NCBI GenBank assembly: GCA_963575745.1
Contig: CAUYUJ010003392.1
Span: 460,001-524,000, forward strand
DNA: 64,000 bases
From: Prorocentrum cordatum
Lineage: Eukaryota; Sar; Dinophyceae; Prorocentrales; Prorocentraceae
Reading direction: 5' to 3'
The translations under genes and the position numbers were made by a program. This document shows positions 21,450 to 31,999 of the stretch, piece after piece; within the stretch, counting starts at the first letter, position 1, and the number at the start of each line of letters is the position of its first letter. Under the pieces are notes generated by a model. It was not told where the DNA came from and made no database searches. It saw nothing but the letters and a program-made list of their open reading frames with translations.

Positions 21450-22600
21450 CGTCTTGGCCCTCCCTACGTTGGAAGTAGCAGGCATGGTCTGGGCCTTGTC
21501 GGCGTTGTAAGCCCACACCTGATCGCCACCGACCTTAGGCCCGAACCACCAGCCGCAGAAGTTGGGGCCGTCGCGCTCGTCCTGACCCGGGCGACAGAAA
21601 CTTCCAGTTAGGAGCACGGGAGCGTGCGAGAATGTCTCATCATCCCTCCATCTCCCGCTCCTCCTCCGTCCCCTCCACTCCCCCACCCAATCCTCATGGA
21701 GTCTTCTCCCACTCTCCTCCTTCTCCTCCTCCACCTCCTCCTCCTTCCGCTCATCCCCATCCTCCGCCTCACCCCCCCTTCCTCATATTCCTCCTGCTGT
21801 CCCAGAAGTAAATCAGCACCTCGAGCCCATTCACCTGCGTCGTCTTCCTGTAGACAGGCCTCCCGCGGGGAACTGCAGTCTCAGCAAAACTCCGGAGCAG
21901 CAATGGCAGGGACGCGAGGAGTCTATAGGAGAACTAGCCAAATAACCAATGATGCAGAGCAGTACCTGTACGGCTACGAACACCCCTTTCCCCACCGAGA
22001 AGATCCCTCGCAACCCTCCTCGTCTGGAAAATCAGGAGGGGAGGGAAGGATGGAAGGGACAGGAGAAATGAAGACGGGACGGGAAACGGGAGGGAGGAGG
22101 GAGGAATAATTAATGTCGCACTTCTGACGCTGCCAGCAGGTGGGAAAGAGAAAGTGGAAAGGCGGACGGCGTTGGAGGCTTCCAGAGCATGGAGAGAGAG
22201 AGGGAGAGTGCATACGTGGACCTGCGCCTGACGCAGCCAAGCTATGGACGCTGCGTTTTGAAACTCCGTCGAACATCTGCGTCCGCTGTCCGGGCTTCGC
22301 AACACACGAAATTCAACAAATGTTCGCGGTGACCCGCAACCACCAGCCCAGTTCGAGGGCGCTCCAAAGTCACCAAAAGCACACGCACAAACAACATAGA
22401 CTGATGGCCGGATCTTTGTCCTCGAGAGCACTCGTGACACGAAGCCGGACGCTGCAGACCAGACCCGAGCAATCGTCGGCAGACACGGAAGAACCGCATG
22501 CGTGAGCGAACACCGACTTCCAGAGGCCCGCACGGACTTCTCGGGACGGGGCTCGGCGCCCCCTCCGCACCCGCCGCGTGTTGGGCGCGAATGAACTAAG
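21450..22600. other. Intergenic, no gene recognised
   Basis: Mixed unique sequence and CT-rich patches (21,655-21,800). No exon-like segment I can support. Confidence 0.35.
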
Positions 22601-22604
22601 GAAG

Positions 22605-22775
22605 GGGCCCTGGGACACACAAATAAATGCACACAGATGACAGGATTCCCCATATGTTCCCATATCTTCTGGGTTTTTGTCTTCCCCCCCACTTCCCATA
22701 TTGTCCCATACTTTCTGGGGAATCGACGCTTAATTGTGTCTGTGTAAGTGTTTCCCCCTCCTGAATTGGGCGCGA
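22605..22775 (+). repeat. Dispersed repeat R4, copy 3
   Basis: Best-preserved copy: gggccctgggacacacaaat, acaggattccccatatgttc, cttctgggtttttgtcttcc, ctttctggggaatcgacgct. The same order recurs at 31,855-31,990 and, inverted, at 2,660-2,790. Confidence 0.8.
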
Positions 22776-22881
22776 ATGAAATAACGGGGGCGACGAATGG
22801 GGAGGGGGGGGGGAGAATGGTGCCCTCCTCGGGCCCGAAGGGCCCCCTTCTGGGGCCCAGAAGGGCCCCTTGAGGGTTGGG

Positions 22882-23036
22882 TCGGGCATGTCCCCCACAC
22901 AGGCGGATTCTGGGCGAAACAAGAAAGACGCGAACAAATACCCCAAGAATAATCGAAAATTGTCCAAACATCATCCACTAACTATTGTTTGACTGTGTTC
23001 GGATATTCCTCCTGTAGGGGGACAGGCCCGACTTAA
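22882..23036. mobile_element. MITE-like element F1, copy 3
   Basis: 155 bp with ggtcgggcatgtcccccaca at the left and gtagggggacaggcccgact at the right, extended by ggcggat / attcctcc. The interior is A/T-rich. Both ends intact. Confidence 0.85.
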
Positions 23037-23584
23037 CCTTGGGGGCCCTGCAGGGCAGCCCCCCCCTGCGCGTCCCCCGAGCCAAGGGGGGGGAGGCGTC
23101 CGGTGCCGGCTCAGGAAGCCCGCGCGAACCTCTGAGGGTTGACGTGCCCGTGTCGTATGATGATCCAATAAACGCCAATTGTCCGGTCCGGGTGGCTTGA
23201 ACATTCTAGCCTTGACTGCCAAGGAGAGCTTCGGGCACCAAGAAGGAGCCGGCACCTGAAGGGTTCCACGCGTCGGGCCCTGGGAGGCGATACTCGTTCC
23301 GCACTGGTTCGATGCGCTTCTGGGCACTGGGAATGATTTCTGGGATGTGGCCCTCAGGTACGATGGGATGAGCATAACCCGTGTCGCCCTTGCTGGCTTG
23401 GCTCGATGGGCCACCAAGGGGAGGCGGCGCCTGCCGTGGTTCTCGGCCGCGGGCACGAACTGCCCCCGCACGATGTTGCCCACCGTCGCGTTGTTGCAGC
23501 CTCTCGCTCGGGCAGGGGGGGGGAGGCCGCGGTCGTGGGCTCTCCTCCTCCTCTTCCTCCTCCTCCTCCTCCTCGGGCCTCCCC

Positions 23585-23790
23585 CTCTCGGCGGCGAGCG
23601 AGGGGGGGAAGTGAGAAAGGAGAAGGCCTTCTCAGCAGGCGGCGGGACTCCACAGAAGCCCCCGCGACTTCTGAGAGGCTTCTGTGCCTCCGGGGAAGGC
23701 CGCGAAGACTTCTCGGAAGGTCAGGGCACTTCCGAGCCAGAGAAGGCCCGCCCCTTCTCACTCTTCCCCCCGGGCTCGCCGCCGATCCTT
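23585..23790 (+). repeat. Dispersed repeat R5, copy 1
   Basis: Gaagtgagaaaggagaaggc, ttctca-gcaggcggcgggac, gcttctgtgcctccggggaa and gcccgccccttctcac recur in the same order at 30,970-31,150, and more loosely at 26,945-27,120. Confidence 0.65.
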
Positions 23791-23903
23791 CCTCCGCCGC
23801 AACCTCCAAGGAGAAGGAGGGAGTTGAATACTCAGACAGACATTCTATCCTGGGCCCCAGAATGGTGTATACGCCCTCCGGGGTCCCAGTATGACCCTGG
23901 CCT

Positions 23904-24062
23904 TAGGTCGGGCATGTCCCCCTGCAGGCGGAGTGTGGACGAAAAACAAAAAGTTGACGCAAAAAATGCGCAAACAAGAATCAAAACTAGTCAAAAACTG
24001 GACTCCAGACTATTTTTTGACTATTTCTGAATTCTCCTCCTGTAGAGGAACACGCCCGACTT
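23904..24062. mobile_element. MITE-like element F1, copy 4
   Basis: 159 bp from aggtcgggcatgtccccctg to tagaggaacacgcccgactt. The interior includes aaaactagtcaaaaactgga and its near inverse around tttttgactatttctg, so the copy is palindromic throughout. Confidence 0.85.
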
Positions 24063-24224
24063 CACCCTGGCCAGGCATAGTTTCGGGCCGACCCGCCGAA
24101 CCCCCGCCCCCAAAGAAGGGGGGGAGCAGCAACACAAAAAAATACTCACTGCTGGAAGCAGGAAGCCACTCAAAACAACTTTGGAGATGGGGGCCCCCAA
24201 CTGCCGAATTACACGCAAAGGCAT

Positions 24225-24366
24225 CTGTACACCACCACCACCAAGCCTGGCCAGGGCCATCCTTGGCCCCGGCATGGTGGATACGCCCTCCTGCCCCGGC
24301 CAGGAGGGGTCATACACCACCGCAGGAGCCAAGATGGCCCTGGCCAAGCACGGAGGTGGAGTATAT
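24225..24366. mobile_element. Fold-back element of about 140 bp next to a TA array
   Basis: The left arm (ccaccaccaagcctggccag, then ggccatccttggc) is mirrored by gccaagatggccctggccaa, then gcacggaggtgg. Inside, gtggatacgccctcctg pairs with caggaggggtcatacaccac. The whole segment is therefore a nested inverted repeat. A partial relative (aatggtgtatacgccctccg) lies at about 23,861-23,900. It is followed directly by TA repeats. Confidence 0.65.
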
Positions 24367-24450
24367 ATATATATATATATACATATATATGTACATATGT
24401 ATATATACATGTCTATATATATATATATATACATATGTGTATATAGATGC
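24360..24450. repeat. TA-rich microsatellite
   Basis: Atatat and acatatgtat runs. Confidence 0.95.
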
Positions 24451-24889
24451 ATTATTCGAATACGCCGCCGTGCCTTCAGCACGAAGTCGAGTGCCCCAAG
24501 GCTCATGCAGCCCCAAGAAATAACAGGACTCTACAGTTCGTAAAGGCCGGGACCCTCGGTTCCCAAGCCATTCCGGGCGCTACTGGGCGCTCCTGGGATG
24601 CTGCTTCGGGCAGGGCTCCAAGCCGGCAGCCCCGCCCAGGAGGGGTTCATCTTCCTCCCCCATTGCGGCCCTGACCTCATGCCCTCCCCGCGCCTCCCGT
24701 CCTCCCCAATCCCTATCCCCTCACCGCCCCGACCCTCCCAGCTCTACCTAATCCCCTCCGACGACGACTGCAATGACGGCGACGCCGCCGACGCCACGAA
24801 GCAGCAACGATAGGAGGAGGAGGAGAGGAGGACGTAGGAGGAAGCCAGAGCAGGAGGAAGCAGGAGGATGAGGAGGAAGAGGACATATA

Positions 24890-25245
24890 AGGCTGATGAA
24901 AGGCTTCGCAGAGGCTGCTGAGAGGCTTCCGGGAGATTAAGCAGAGGCTTATGAGGGGCTTATGAGGGATCTGAGGTGTGTTTGAAAGGCTTTCAACAGG
25001 CTTCGCAGAGGCTTCACATATGCTTTGGGCAAGGATTGTGAAAGGCTTCGCAGAGGCATCGCACAGGCTTTTCCCAGGAATCTGAGAGGCCCCTGAAAGG
25101 CTTCCGAGAAGCTTCTGAAAGGCTTATGAGAGATGTTGCTGAAAGGCTTCTGAGAGATGCTCCAGGAAGGCTTCTGAGAGATGCCGATTAGAGGCTTATA
25201 ATAAGTTCCTGAGAGGCTTCTGGAAGGCTTCGCAGAGGCGGAGCC
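24890..25245. repeat. Degenerate repeat of gaaaggcttc(t/g)gagag
   Basis: About 17-21-bp units such as gaaaggcttctgagagatgc and aggcttcgcagaggcttc repeat through 350 bp. The minus strand stays open as a Lys-Pro-Leu-Arg-Ser-Leu-type periodic peptide, which reflects the repeat; a real periodic protein cannot be excluded. Confidence 0.8.
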
Positions 25246-25249
25246 CGGA

Positions 25250-25865
25250 TGTGATGCGCATAACAGAATACCCGACGCAACAGCATAATCGTGAGGGCAG
25301 AACACAAACGAAAACACAATGCCAATGAACATTGTTACGCACAGTCTGCTAGGGCAATCGAAGACACGAAAGGACATGGTGGGAAATCAGAAAGTATGCG
25401 TGATGCAGATGTGTCTGAGTCAGAACGAGTGAATACAAGATGTCTTTACTCAATTACTTGGGCTGATCTGGGCATGTACCCCGCGGATCAAGAGGAATAC
25501 ACGTCTGATCTCCTTGTTGTTGACACGTTGCAGTGGGTCGGTAGCACGTGCGCCCAAAAGCACGGACCATCTTCGATCTGAGCGGAGGCGGCCCACATGC
25601 CAAGCAAACACACAGCTCACGACTCATAGGTCAAGTGATGACAAAACCCGAAGAACAAAACAAACTATCAGATAGCAAATGCAGACTCATCATTACGAAC
25701 ACATTGCAAACGCCCGGAAATTCGCATCGCATCCTGTGGCTGGTACTTCGTGGAGAGGACAGCACATCCCAAACTTCCCCTTGCGCCCCCGCCGAACAAG
25801 ATGTACGTACCACAACGGCCGTTCGGACGGCTATGCGAATGGGGGGCGTGGGCGGGCAGCCTTGA
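25250..25865. other. Intergenic, no gene recognised
   Basis: Lower-GC unique sequence with short ORFs on both strands; none with exon-like evidence. Confidence 0.35.
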
Positions 25866-26105
25866 ACGTTGAGAACCTGCTGCCCCTGCTGCTGCTGCTG
25901 CGCAGCCTGCTGCTGCTGCAGCTGCTGCTGCTGTGCAGCCTGCTGCTGAGCAGCCTGCTGCTGCAGCTGCTGCTGCTGCAGCTGCTGCTGCTGCTGTAGC
26001 TGCTGCTGCTGCTGAGGGGACTGCTGCTGCGCAGCCTGCTGCTGCTGAGCAGCCTGCTGCTGCTGCAGTTGGGCCTGCTGAGCCTCCCAATTGAACGGCT
26101 GGCAA
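25866..26105 (-). CDS. Possible polyQ/QA-rich exon (minus strand)
   Basis: On the minus strand a frame reads FNWEAQQAQLQQQQAAQQQQ, then alternating Q runs and AA pairs, then QGQQVLNVQGCPPTPPIR. The protein-like edges (FNWEAQ... and VLNVQGCPPTPP) suggest a real glutamine-rich exon rather than naked CTG slippage. There is no ATG in this frame nearby, so it would be an internal exon. Function unknown. Confidence 0.4.
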
Positions 26106-26599
26106 ACTCATATGGAAGACGAGAATGAAGCGGCAGCGGCAACGGCCGCAGTGAGAGGTTAAGGGAGCATTTCGCTGCGAGGCAGCGAGGAGCGCGAATA
26201 CCTGCAGCAAAATTGGGACCATCAACCGCCGAATGAAGAACCAAAACCCGCAAAAGATCATGTCCTTTCCAACCGGTCCATCCTTCGTAACTGTCGTCAC
26301 GAGCGTCTTATCATAAGCTGTCGGCCGTCAGCTTCGAGGTACGAATTTCGTCGTCCATTGCGAAGGCGATGCTTGCTCCGCAGACGCCTGGACCTTTCCA
26401 AAGTGTATCCATGGCTTCCCAAAATGTCTCACAAGTGTGCACAACACCATGCCTCAACACAACAGCTCGCATGCCCTTTGACCCTTAGTTTACGTGTTCG
26501 ATCACGGACCCCTCGCCACGCATCTTGGCCTCAAAAGACCGCCGAACAACCGCTGAAAACCGCAAGCGGGCGCGCGCCCCGCCACAGGCGTTGGGGCCC

Positions 26600-26735
26600 G
26601 ACACGGTCTTCGGCGGTCGTCGGCGGTCTGTCGGCGGTCTTCGGCGGTTTTCGGCAGTCTTCGGTGGTCTTTCGGCGGTCTTCGGCGGTCTTTCGGCGGT
26701 ATTCGGCGGTCTTTCGGCGGTCTTCGGCGGTCACT
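26600..26735 (+). repeat. Tandem repeat of tcggcggtctt
   Basis: About a dozen units of (t)tcggcggtctt with small variants. Reads Val-Phe-Gly-Gly-Leu-Ser-Ala in one frame only because of the period. Confidence 0.9.
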
Positions 26736-26944
26736 TACTTGTCATTCCTGGCCAGCCACACAAGACCTTCAGCGGATCCGGAAAACAATAAGTGAGATGG
26801 AAGCATGGAAATAAGCATACATGGAAAGGTTGACCGTGCCCTGCCCGTGTCGCTCTGTCTCGTTGGTGCCCACGTGCGCAAAGGTCTTGCAGCACTGTCC
26901 GTGTACCTTTTTTGGGGTGCTTCACGTCCTGACGGAACCCGTGC

Positions 26945-27245
26945 GGGGAAGCGAGGAGGAGACTTTCCGGATGCGGCGGGGCTTTTCTCGAAAGGCCCCC
27001 GGCCTCCTGAAGAGTCGTTTGCGTCTGCGGGCAAGGCTCAGGGAACTCCTCAGGAGGCCGGAGGCCTCCTGAGCCTCTTGCGAGGACCCGCCCTCCTCAG
27101 TTCCCCCCCAGGCTCTCGGCCTATTCTGGGGCGCAGGAGGGCATACGGCAGGCTCGTTGTCGTGACGACCCCAGCGTTGGGGTTTCAGGCGCCGCGGGGA
27201 TCGTTCATGCTTGAACGATGCGATCGCCAGACCGTTCCAGAATTA
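26945..27245 (+). repeat. Dispersed repeat R5, copy 2
   Basis: From the ggcggggcttttctcgaaagg region through gggcaaggctcagggaactc, ggcgcaggagggcatacggc and gtcgtgacgaccccagcgtt to gatcgccagaccgttcc, it parallels 31,010-31,285 closely. The two copies share more than 250 bp. Confidence 0.75.
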
Positions 27246-27309
27246 CCTGTCGATTCTGGGCCATTAGCGATGCCCCTGTTTTCCACCACCTCCACTACCA
27301 TAAGTTGGA

Positions 27310-28150
27310 GGGGGTGGGAGTAGGAGTAGGAGTAGGAGTCAAGCTAGCCAGCTCGAGCGAGTCAAGCATGGCATGCCCAGCCCCGCCCGCCCTCCCACAA
27401 CATAAGAAGCAAAGCTGGCACAACTGGGGGCCGAAGTCACACCGGCCAGCCGGTGTGGTACAGCTGATGCGGCCGCGATGGCGGTTGCCGACGGGAACTG
27501 GCGAGCGCGTGTTGAATGCCGCGCACGCATTGCCAGATTAGAATTGGACGGATTGGATGGGCGGGCGCGGGGTGTGCGCCGCGTCCCATTCCTGCCATGC
27601 ATTTTGCGACGTGGACGACAGGACGTCCATGCGACGGTGCCAATGACGGCGACGACTCTAGAAGGATTTGAGCATGCGCTCGCGGCGACGCGCGCGCATG
27701 TCGCCCGCGTGGTATTTTTTGCACAGGATTCGCGGCCTGGGTGCATGACAGAGCATCGCGAGTGCACCGCGCGATGACGTGAAATCGCTGGATTTGACCG
27801 AATTCTTAAGATTCCTATGGTTTTCCTATGATTTCAGCAAGAGAGCCCGGGCGGGAAATTTGTACAATTTTTGTGAAAAAGCATTGGGTTTTTGATGTTT
27901 TTATGTTGAAATGCTTGCAAACACACGGTGTTCGGTAGGATTCTGACATGAACGCGCGCGTGTGCTCTTTGTGGTATTTTTTGCAATGGATTATCGCCGT
28001 GGACGACAGGACGTCCATGTCGAGAGGAAAAAATAAGAAAAATGTTGATGTTGTATTGTTCCCAACCCTCCTTGGTTGGGTATTCGTTTTGAATAGAGCA
28101 GTGTGGTCGCGTCCCTTCTCCCTTCTCCCGCCTCCCGCCTCCCGCCTCTT
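27310..28150. other. Intergenic, no gene recognised
   Basis: Contains a short gtaggagtaggagtaggagt run at 27,314. Two blocks share cgtggacgacaggacgtcca and ttgtggtattttttgcaatg-like wording (27,610 and 28,000), a local duplication. No gene supported. Confidence 0.4.
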
Positions 28151-28159
28151 CTTGTCTTG

Positions 28160-29150
28160 CCTGCGGGGGGCTGCGATCTGTGAAACTGTCGCCACTTTCG
28201 AGGCCTGCTGGGGGGTCCGGCATAGAGGGTAACCGCGGCAGATTCAAATTAGACCTCGCCATCCCTGGGGGGCTGCGATCTGTGAAACTGTCGCCACTTT
28301 CGAGGCCTGCTGGGGGGTCCTGCATAGAGGGTAACCGCGGCAGATTCAAATTAGACCTCGCCATCCCTGGGGGGCTGCGATCTGTGAAACTGTCGCCACT
28401 TTCGAGGCCTGCTGGGGGGTCCTGCATAGAGGGTAACGCGGCAGATTCAAATTAGACCTCGCCATCCCTGGGGGGCTGCGATCTGCGAAACTGTCGCCAT
28501 TTTCGAGGCCTGCTGGGGGGCCCAGCACAGTGAGGGCCACGCGCGGATTCAAATTAGACCTCGCCATCCCTGGGGGGCTGCGATCTGCGAAACTGTCGCC
28601 ATTTTCGAGGCCTGCTGGGGGGCCCAGCACAGTGAGGGCCACGCGCGGATTCAAATTAGACCTCGCCATCCCTGGGGGGCTGCGATCTGCGAAACTGTCG
28701 CCATTTTCGAGGCCTGCTGGGGGGCCCAGCACAGTGAGGGCCACGCGCGGATTCAAATTAGACCTCGCCATCCCTGGGGGGCTGCGATCTGCGAAACTGT
28801 CGCCATTTTCGAGGCCTGCTGGGGGGCCCAGCACAGTGAGGGCCACGCGCGGATTCAAATTAGACCTCGCCATCCCTGGGGGGCTGCGATCTGCGAAACT
28901 GTCGCCATTTTCGAGGCCTGCTGGGGGGCCCAGCACAGTGAGGGCCACGGGCGGATTCAAATTAGACCTCGCCATCCCTGGGGGGCTGCGATCTGCGAAA
29001 CTGTCGCCATTTTCGAGGCCTGCTTCGAGGCCTGCTGGGGGGCCCAGCACAGTGAGGGCCACGGGCAGATGCTCAACAGTGAGACCTCGCCATCCCTGCG
29101 GGGCTGCGATCTGCGAACCTGTCGCCACTTTCGAGGCCTGCTGTGATCCC
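28160..29150 (+). repeat. Satellite-like tandem repeat, 102-bp unit, about 10 copies
   Basis: The landmark ctgcgatctg occurs at 28,171, 28,273, 28,375, 28,476, 28,578, 28,680, 28,782, 28,884, 28,986 and 29,104. Units include gaaactgtcgccattttcga, ggcctgctggggggcccagc and attcaaattagacctcgcca. The first three units carry a gtcctgcatagagggtaacc variant; later ones carry cacagtgagggccacgcg. The last interval is longer through a short internal duplication. Because 102 is a multiple of three, frames stay open on both strands without implying a protein. Confidence 0.95.
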
Positions 29151-29446
29151 CGTTTTCGAAGTGGCTAGGAGTGCTCAGGAATTGTAAATCATCAGCTTTA
29201 TCAAGCCCTTTTCCTGTAGCCAGTGTCCTGCGAGTCTCCCGAATTCCGTCTGCAGACATATGTAACCCTCGCTCCGTCATCGCCCCCTTATAAAGTATCC
29301 TAAACTATTTGCGCCCCGCTTTTGCGCAGGGGTTGGGTACGTCGCCAGGGTAATTTTTTACAGGTTAGGATGGGACCACCCGGATGGGGCCCCTATCTGC
29401 CGGCCTGAGGGGGGAGTAGGAGTAGATTCTAATAAGGAATAAGGAT

Positions 29447-29478
29447 AGGAGGAGGAGGAGGAGGAGGAGGAGGAGGAG
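29447..29478. repeat. (GGA)n microsatellite
   Basis: Short purine triplet run on the + strand. Confidence 0.9.
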
Positions 29479-29586
29479 AAGGACCTCCTCCCCCCTCCAA
29501 CTCATGGTGGTGGTGGTGATGGTGGAAAACAGGCCCATCCATTAACGGCCTTCGGAACCGACCGTGCAGTGCAACCATCTTGTATT

Positions 29587-29857
29587 GAGTCGGGCATGTG
29601 CCCCTACAGGCAAATGTTCGACCATGGAAAATAAAAAGGCAAAACATAGTATGCTTCCTTGTACTACTAATCATCATACTAAGAAGAATAAGAAATTATA
29701 ATAATAGTGATAATAACAATCGTAATAAGAATACTGATAATACGACTAATGTTAATAACAACTAAAAACGATAATGATAACGGTCAAACAAAAAAGTCCC
29801 CAGCCTATTCTTGACTAGTTTGGGATACTCCTCCTGCAGAAGGGGCATGCCCGACTC
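29587..29857. mobile_element. MITE-like element F1, copy 5 (expanded interior)
   Basis: The ends gagtcgggcatgtgccccta and gaaggggcatgcccgactc are well kept. The interior is enlarged to 271 bp total by a TAATAA/ATAATG-rich, nearly G-free stretch (29,660-29,790) absent from other copies. Confidence 0.8.
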
Positions 29858-30029
29858 AAATATTGCAGCACAGCGTGACGCGGGCGGCAGTGGCCAGGAG
29901 GCGCCGAGGCCGCCGAGCACGCGCTGCTGACTCCGGAGCGCGCGCGTCGCCCGCTGGGGGGGGGGGGGCCAGCGCGCACGCGCAAGCCTGTAGGCGGCCT
30001 GCCCGAAGGAACGACGAGTACGGTCGGGC

Positions 30030-30200
30030 TTCCTTGGAGAGGGCACGCGAGAGGACACGCGAGAGGACACGCGAGAGGGCGCGAGAGGGCGCGAGAGGGC
30101 ACGAGGACACGCGAGGGACACGCGAGAGGGCGCGAGAGGACACGCAAGAGGGCACCAGCACGGTCGGACGTCATTGGAGAGGACACGCGAGAGGGCACGA
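30030..30200 (+). repeat. Tandem repeat of gagaggacacgc
   Basis: Twelve-base units gagaggacacgc / gagagggcgc repeat with variation. The ggtcgg-cttc-cttggagagg / gtcggacgtcattggagagg flanks also recur, so a larger unit may exist. Confidence 0.8.
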
Positions 30201-30285
30201 GACTCATGTTGCTCCCACCGTACTCGAGGACCACATGCCAGAAAGAGGTTCGGGCGCCCAGAAAAAGTATCGAGACAGCGTCGAA

Positions 30286-30405
30286 GGAGTATCGCCTCCC
30301 AGGGCTGGACACGCGAAAACCTGCCAAATTCGGCACTCTCCTGGTGATCAAGGCTAGAGTAGCTTGGAACATCATAACACAAACCCCTCCCGAAGGCCAC
30401 ATCGA
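30286..30405 (+). repeat. Dispersed repeat R1, copy 2
   Basis: Tatcgcctcccagggctgga, cacgcgaaaacctgcc, ttcggcactctcctggtg and agcttggaacatcataacac parallel positions 6-125. Confidence 0.65.
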
Positions 30406-30409
30406 CATT

Positions 30410-30960
30410 GGAGTGTAAGAGCGCACGCGTCGCGAGGCGCAGGACACAAGGGTACCCTTGAGCTGGCAAGGTCGGCCTGCCCTGAAGAACGACGAATACG
30501 GAACGATGCCCCTTTTTAGGAACAAGGAAAGGCGACACAAACACCAACAGGGCAAGGAGATGCGCGAAGGCAAGGCGGGTCTCCTTGGTGGTGTGGTCCC
30601 CCCCTCTCGCTCGAGACATCCACAGTCTCCCCGCTCGGGGAGGTATTGTGGACCTCCTTGCTCGAGGTGGGCCCCCTGGTGGTGTTGGTGTCTCTTCTCC
30701 CCCCTCCGACTTTTCTTCCAAGTGAGTCTACGACGTCCGAAGGAACACCAGGGGGGCTCGCCGCCAAAAAGGTGACGCGGAACGCGTGCAAACCAAAGGA
30801 AACGACCGAGCCCCTCTTGAAGAGAGCAAACGTTCCTTATTCAAGCCGGATCCTGTATGCGTCCGGGCGACGCCGAGCTTTCGGCCCCCGTGGGGGCCCT
30901 GGCCAGGCTCCAGGCTGGCCCAAGAAACAGCTCGGAAAGAGAAGCTGGCTCTCGGAAAGG
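30410..30960. other. Intergenic, no gene recognised
   Basis: Short ORFs only. A local gaggtattgtggacctcctt / ctcgaggtgggcccc inverted tendency near 30,645 is not strong enough to call. Confidence 0.35.
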
Positions 30961-30969
30961 TCGGCGGCG

Positions 30970-31290
30970 AGCGAAGGAGGGAAGTGAGAAGGAGAAGGCC
31001 TTCTCCGGAGGCGGCGGGGTTTCTCAGATGGCCTCTGGTTTCCTGAGAGCTCTCTGCGTTTTCGGGCAAGGCTTAGGGAGCATCTCAAAAGGCCGGAGGC
31101 CTTCCAAGCTTTCTGAGAAGACCCGGCCCATCTCACTGCCCCCCCCAAGCCTCGCGGCCGACTCCAGGGCGCAGAAGGGCATATGGCAGGTTCGTGTCGT
31201 GACGACCCTGGCATTGGCTTCAGACGCCGCGTGGATCGTTCCTGCCTGAATGATCCGCGGGTCTACAATCGCCAGACCGTCCCTGCCAAA
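30970..31290 (+). repeat. Dispersed repeat R5, copy 3
   Basis: Matches 23,585-23,790 in its first half and 26,945-27,245 over most of its length, ending at gatccgcgggtctacaatcg and ccagaccgtccctgcc. Confidence 0.75.
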
Positions 31291-31344
31291 ACCTGCGCCT
31301 GGCTCAGCCGGGTTTTTTTCCCACAATGTCGACCCCTAGAGGTC

Positions 31345-31450
31345 TGGAACATTTCCCCAGGACCGGTTGTTCATCTTCAGTCATTGTTTGACGGTCCCAG
31401 GGCCCGGTGAGGGGCCGCCGAAAGTAGCGAAAAACCTCCCGTCGTGATGT
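31345..31450 (+). repeat. Dispersed repeat R3, copy 3
   Basis: Tttccccaggaccggttgtt, cattgtttgacggtcccagg, gcccggtgaggggcc and gaaaaacctcccgtcgtgat match 1,138-1,250 in inverse orientation and 6,855-6,925 directly. Confidence 0.65.
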
Positions 31451-31854
31451 CTTCGCAGCGCGAGGGGGGTCTGTGTCTGGGTGCCCCCAGAGCCGACCTC
31501 TGCAGGAGGCAGGCGGACCGGGCCCCCCCCCGGCTCGGAGCGGCCCCGAACCGGCGCACGCGCAGCCGCCGAGGCGGGCGGGTGCGCCGTGCCCCTCGGC
31601 GCGGGCGCGCCTGTGGGCACCTCGGACAGGCCGCCCTTTCGGGCGTCGGCTTGGCGCGGGGGCAGGTTGCCCCACTCGTGGAGAAGGAAGCGAGGCGCTC
31701 GGCACTGCGCCAGGAGGAGAGGGTCCACGCAGCGCCACGCGCTCATCGCCGCTCGCTCCTGGGCTGCGGCGCGCGGGCGCGTTTCCCCCCTTCCCTGTCA
31801 GCCCAGCATGCCCAGCCCGACCCTGCCCACAGCCGGGGCAGGCTAGAAAGTAGG

Positions 31855-31995
31855 CGCAGATGCCAGGATTCCCCTGTGAGTCTTCCGAATCTGCTGGATG
31901 TTCGTCTTCCCCGCCGCTTCCCATGCTTCCCAACAGTTCTGGGGAATCGGCGAGTCCGTGCGTCTGTGAATGTTTTTCCACCTCCTGAATTCGAA
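31855..31995 (+). repeat. Dispersed repeat R4, copy 4
   Basis: Gatgccaggattcccctgtg, ttcgtcttccccgccgcttc, cagttctggggaatcggcga and tgtttttccacctcctgaat follow copy 3 at 22,640-22,765. Confidence 0.75.
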
Positions 31996-31999
31996 CCTC

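Noticed and set aside
20500-21516. Long His-rich (+) and Asp/Met-rich (-) ORFs
   Set aside because: Pure consequence of the (CAT/CAG)n array; the edges read into unrelated sequence.
28346-29168. 212- and 260-codon ORFs on both strands
   Set aside because: The 102-bp period is divisible by three, so frames stay open in the satellite; no selection signal is visible.
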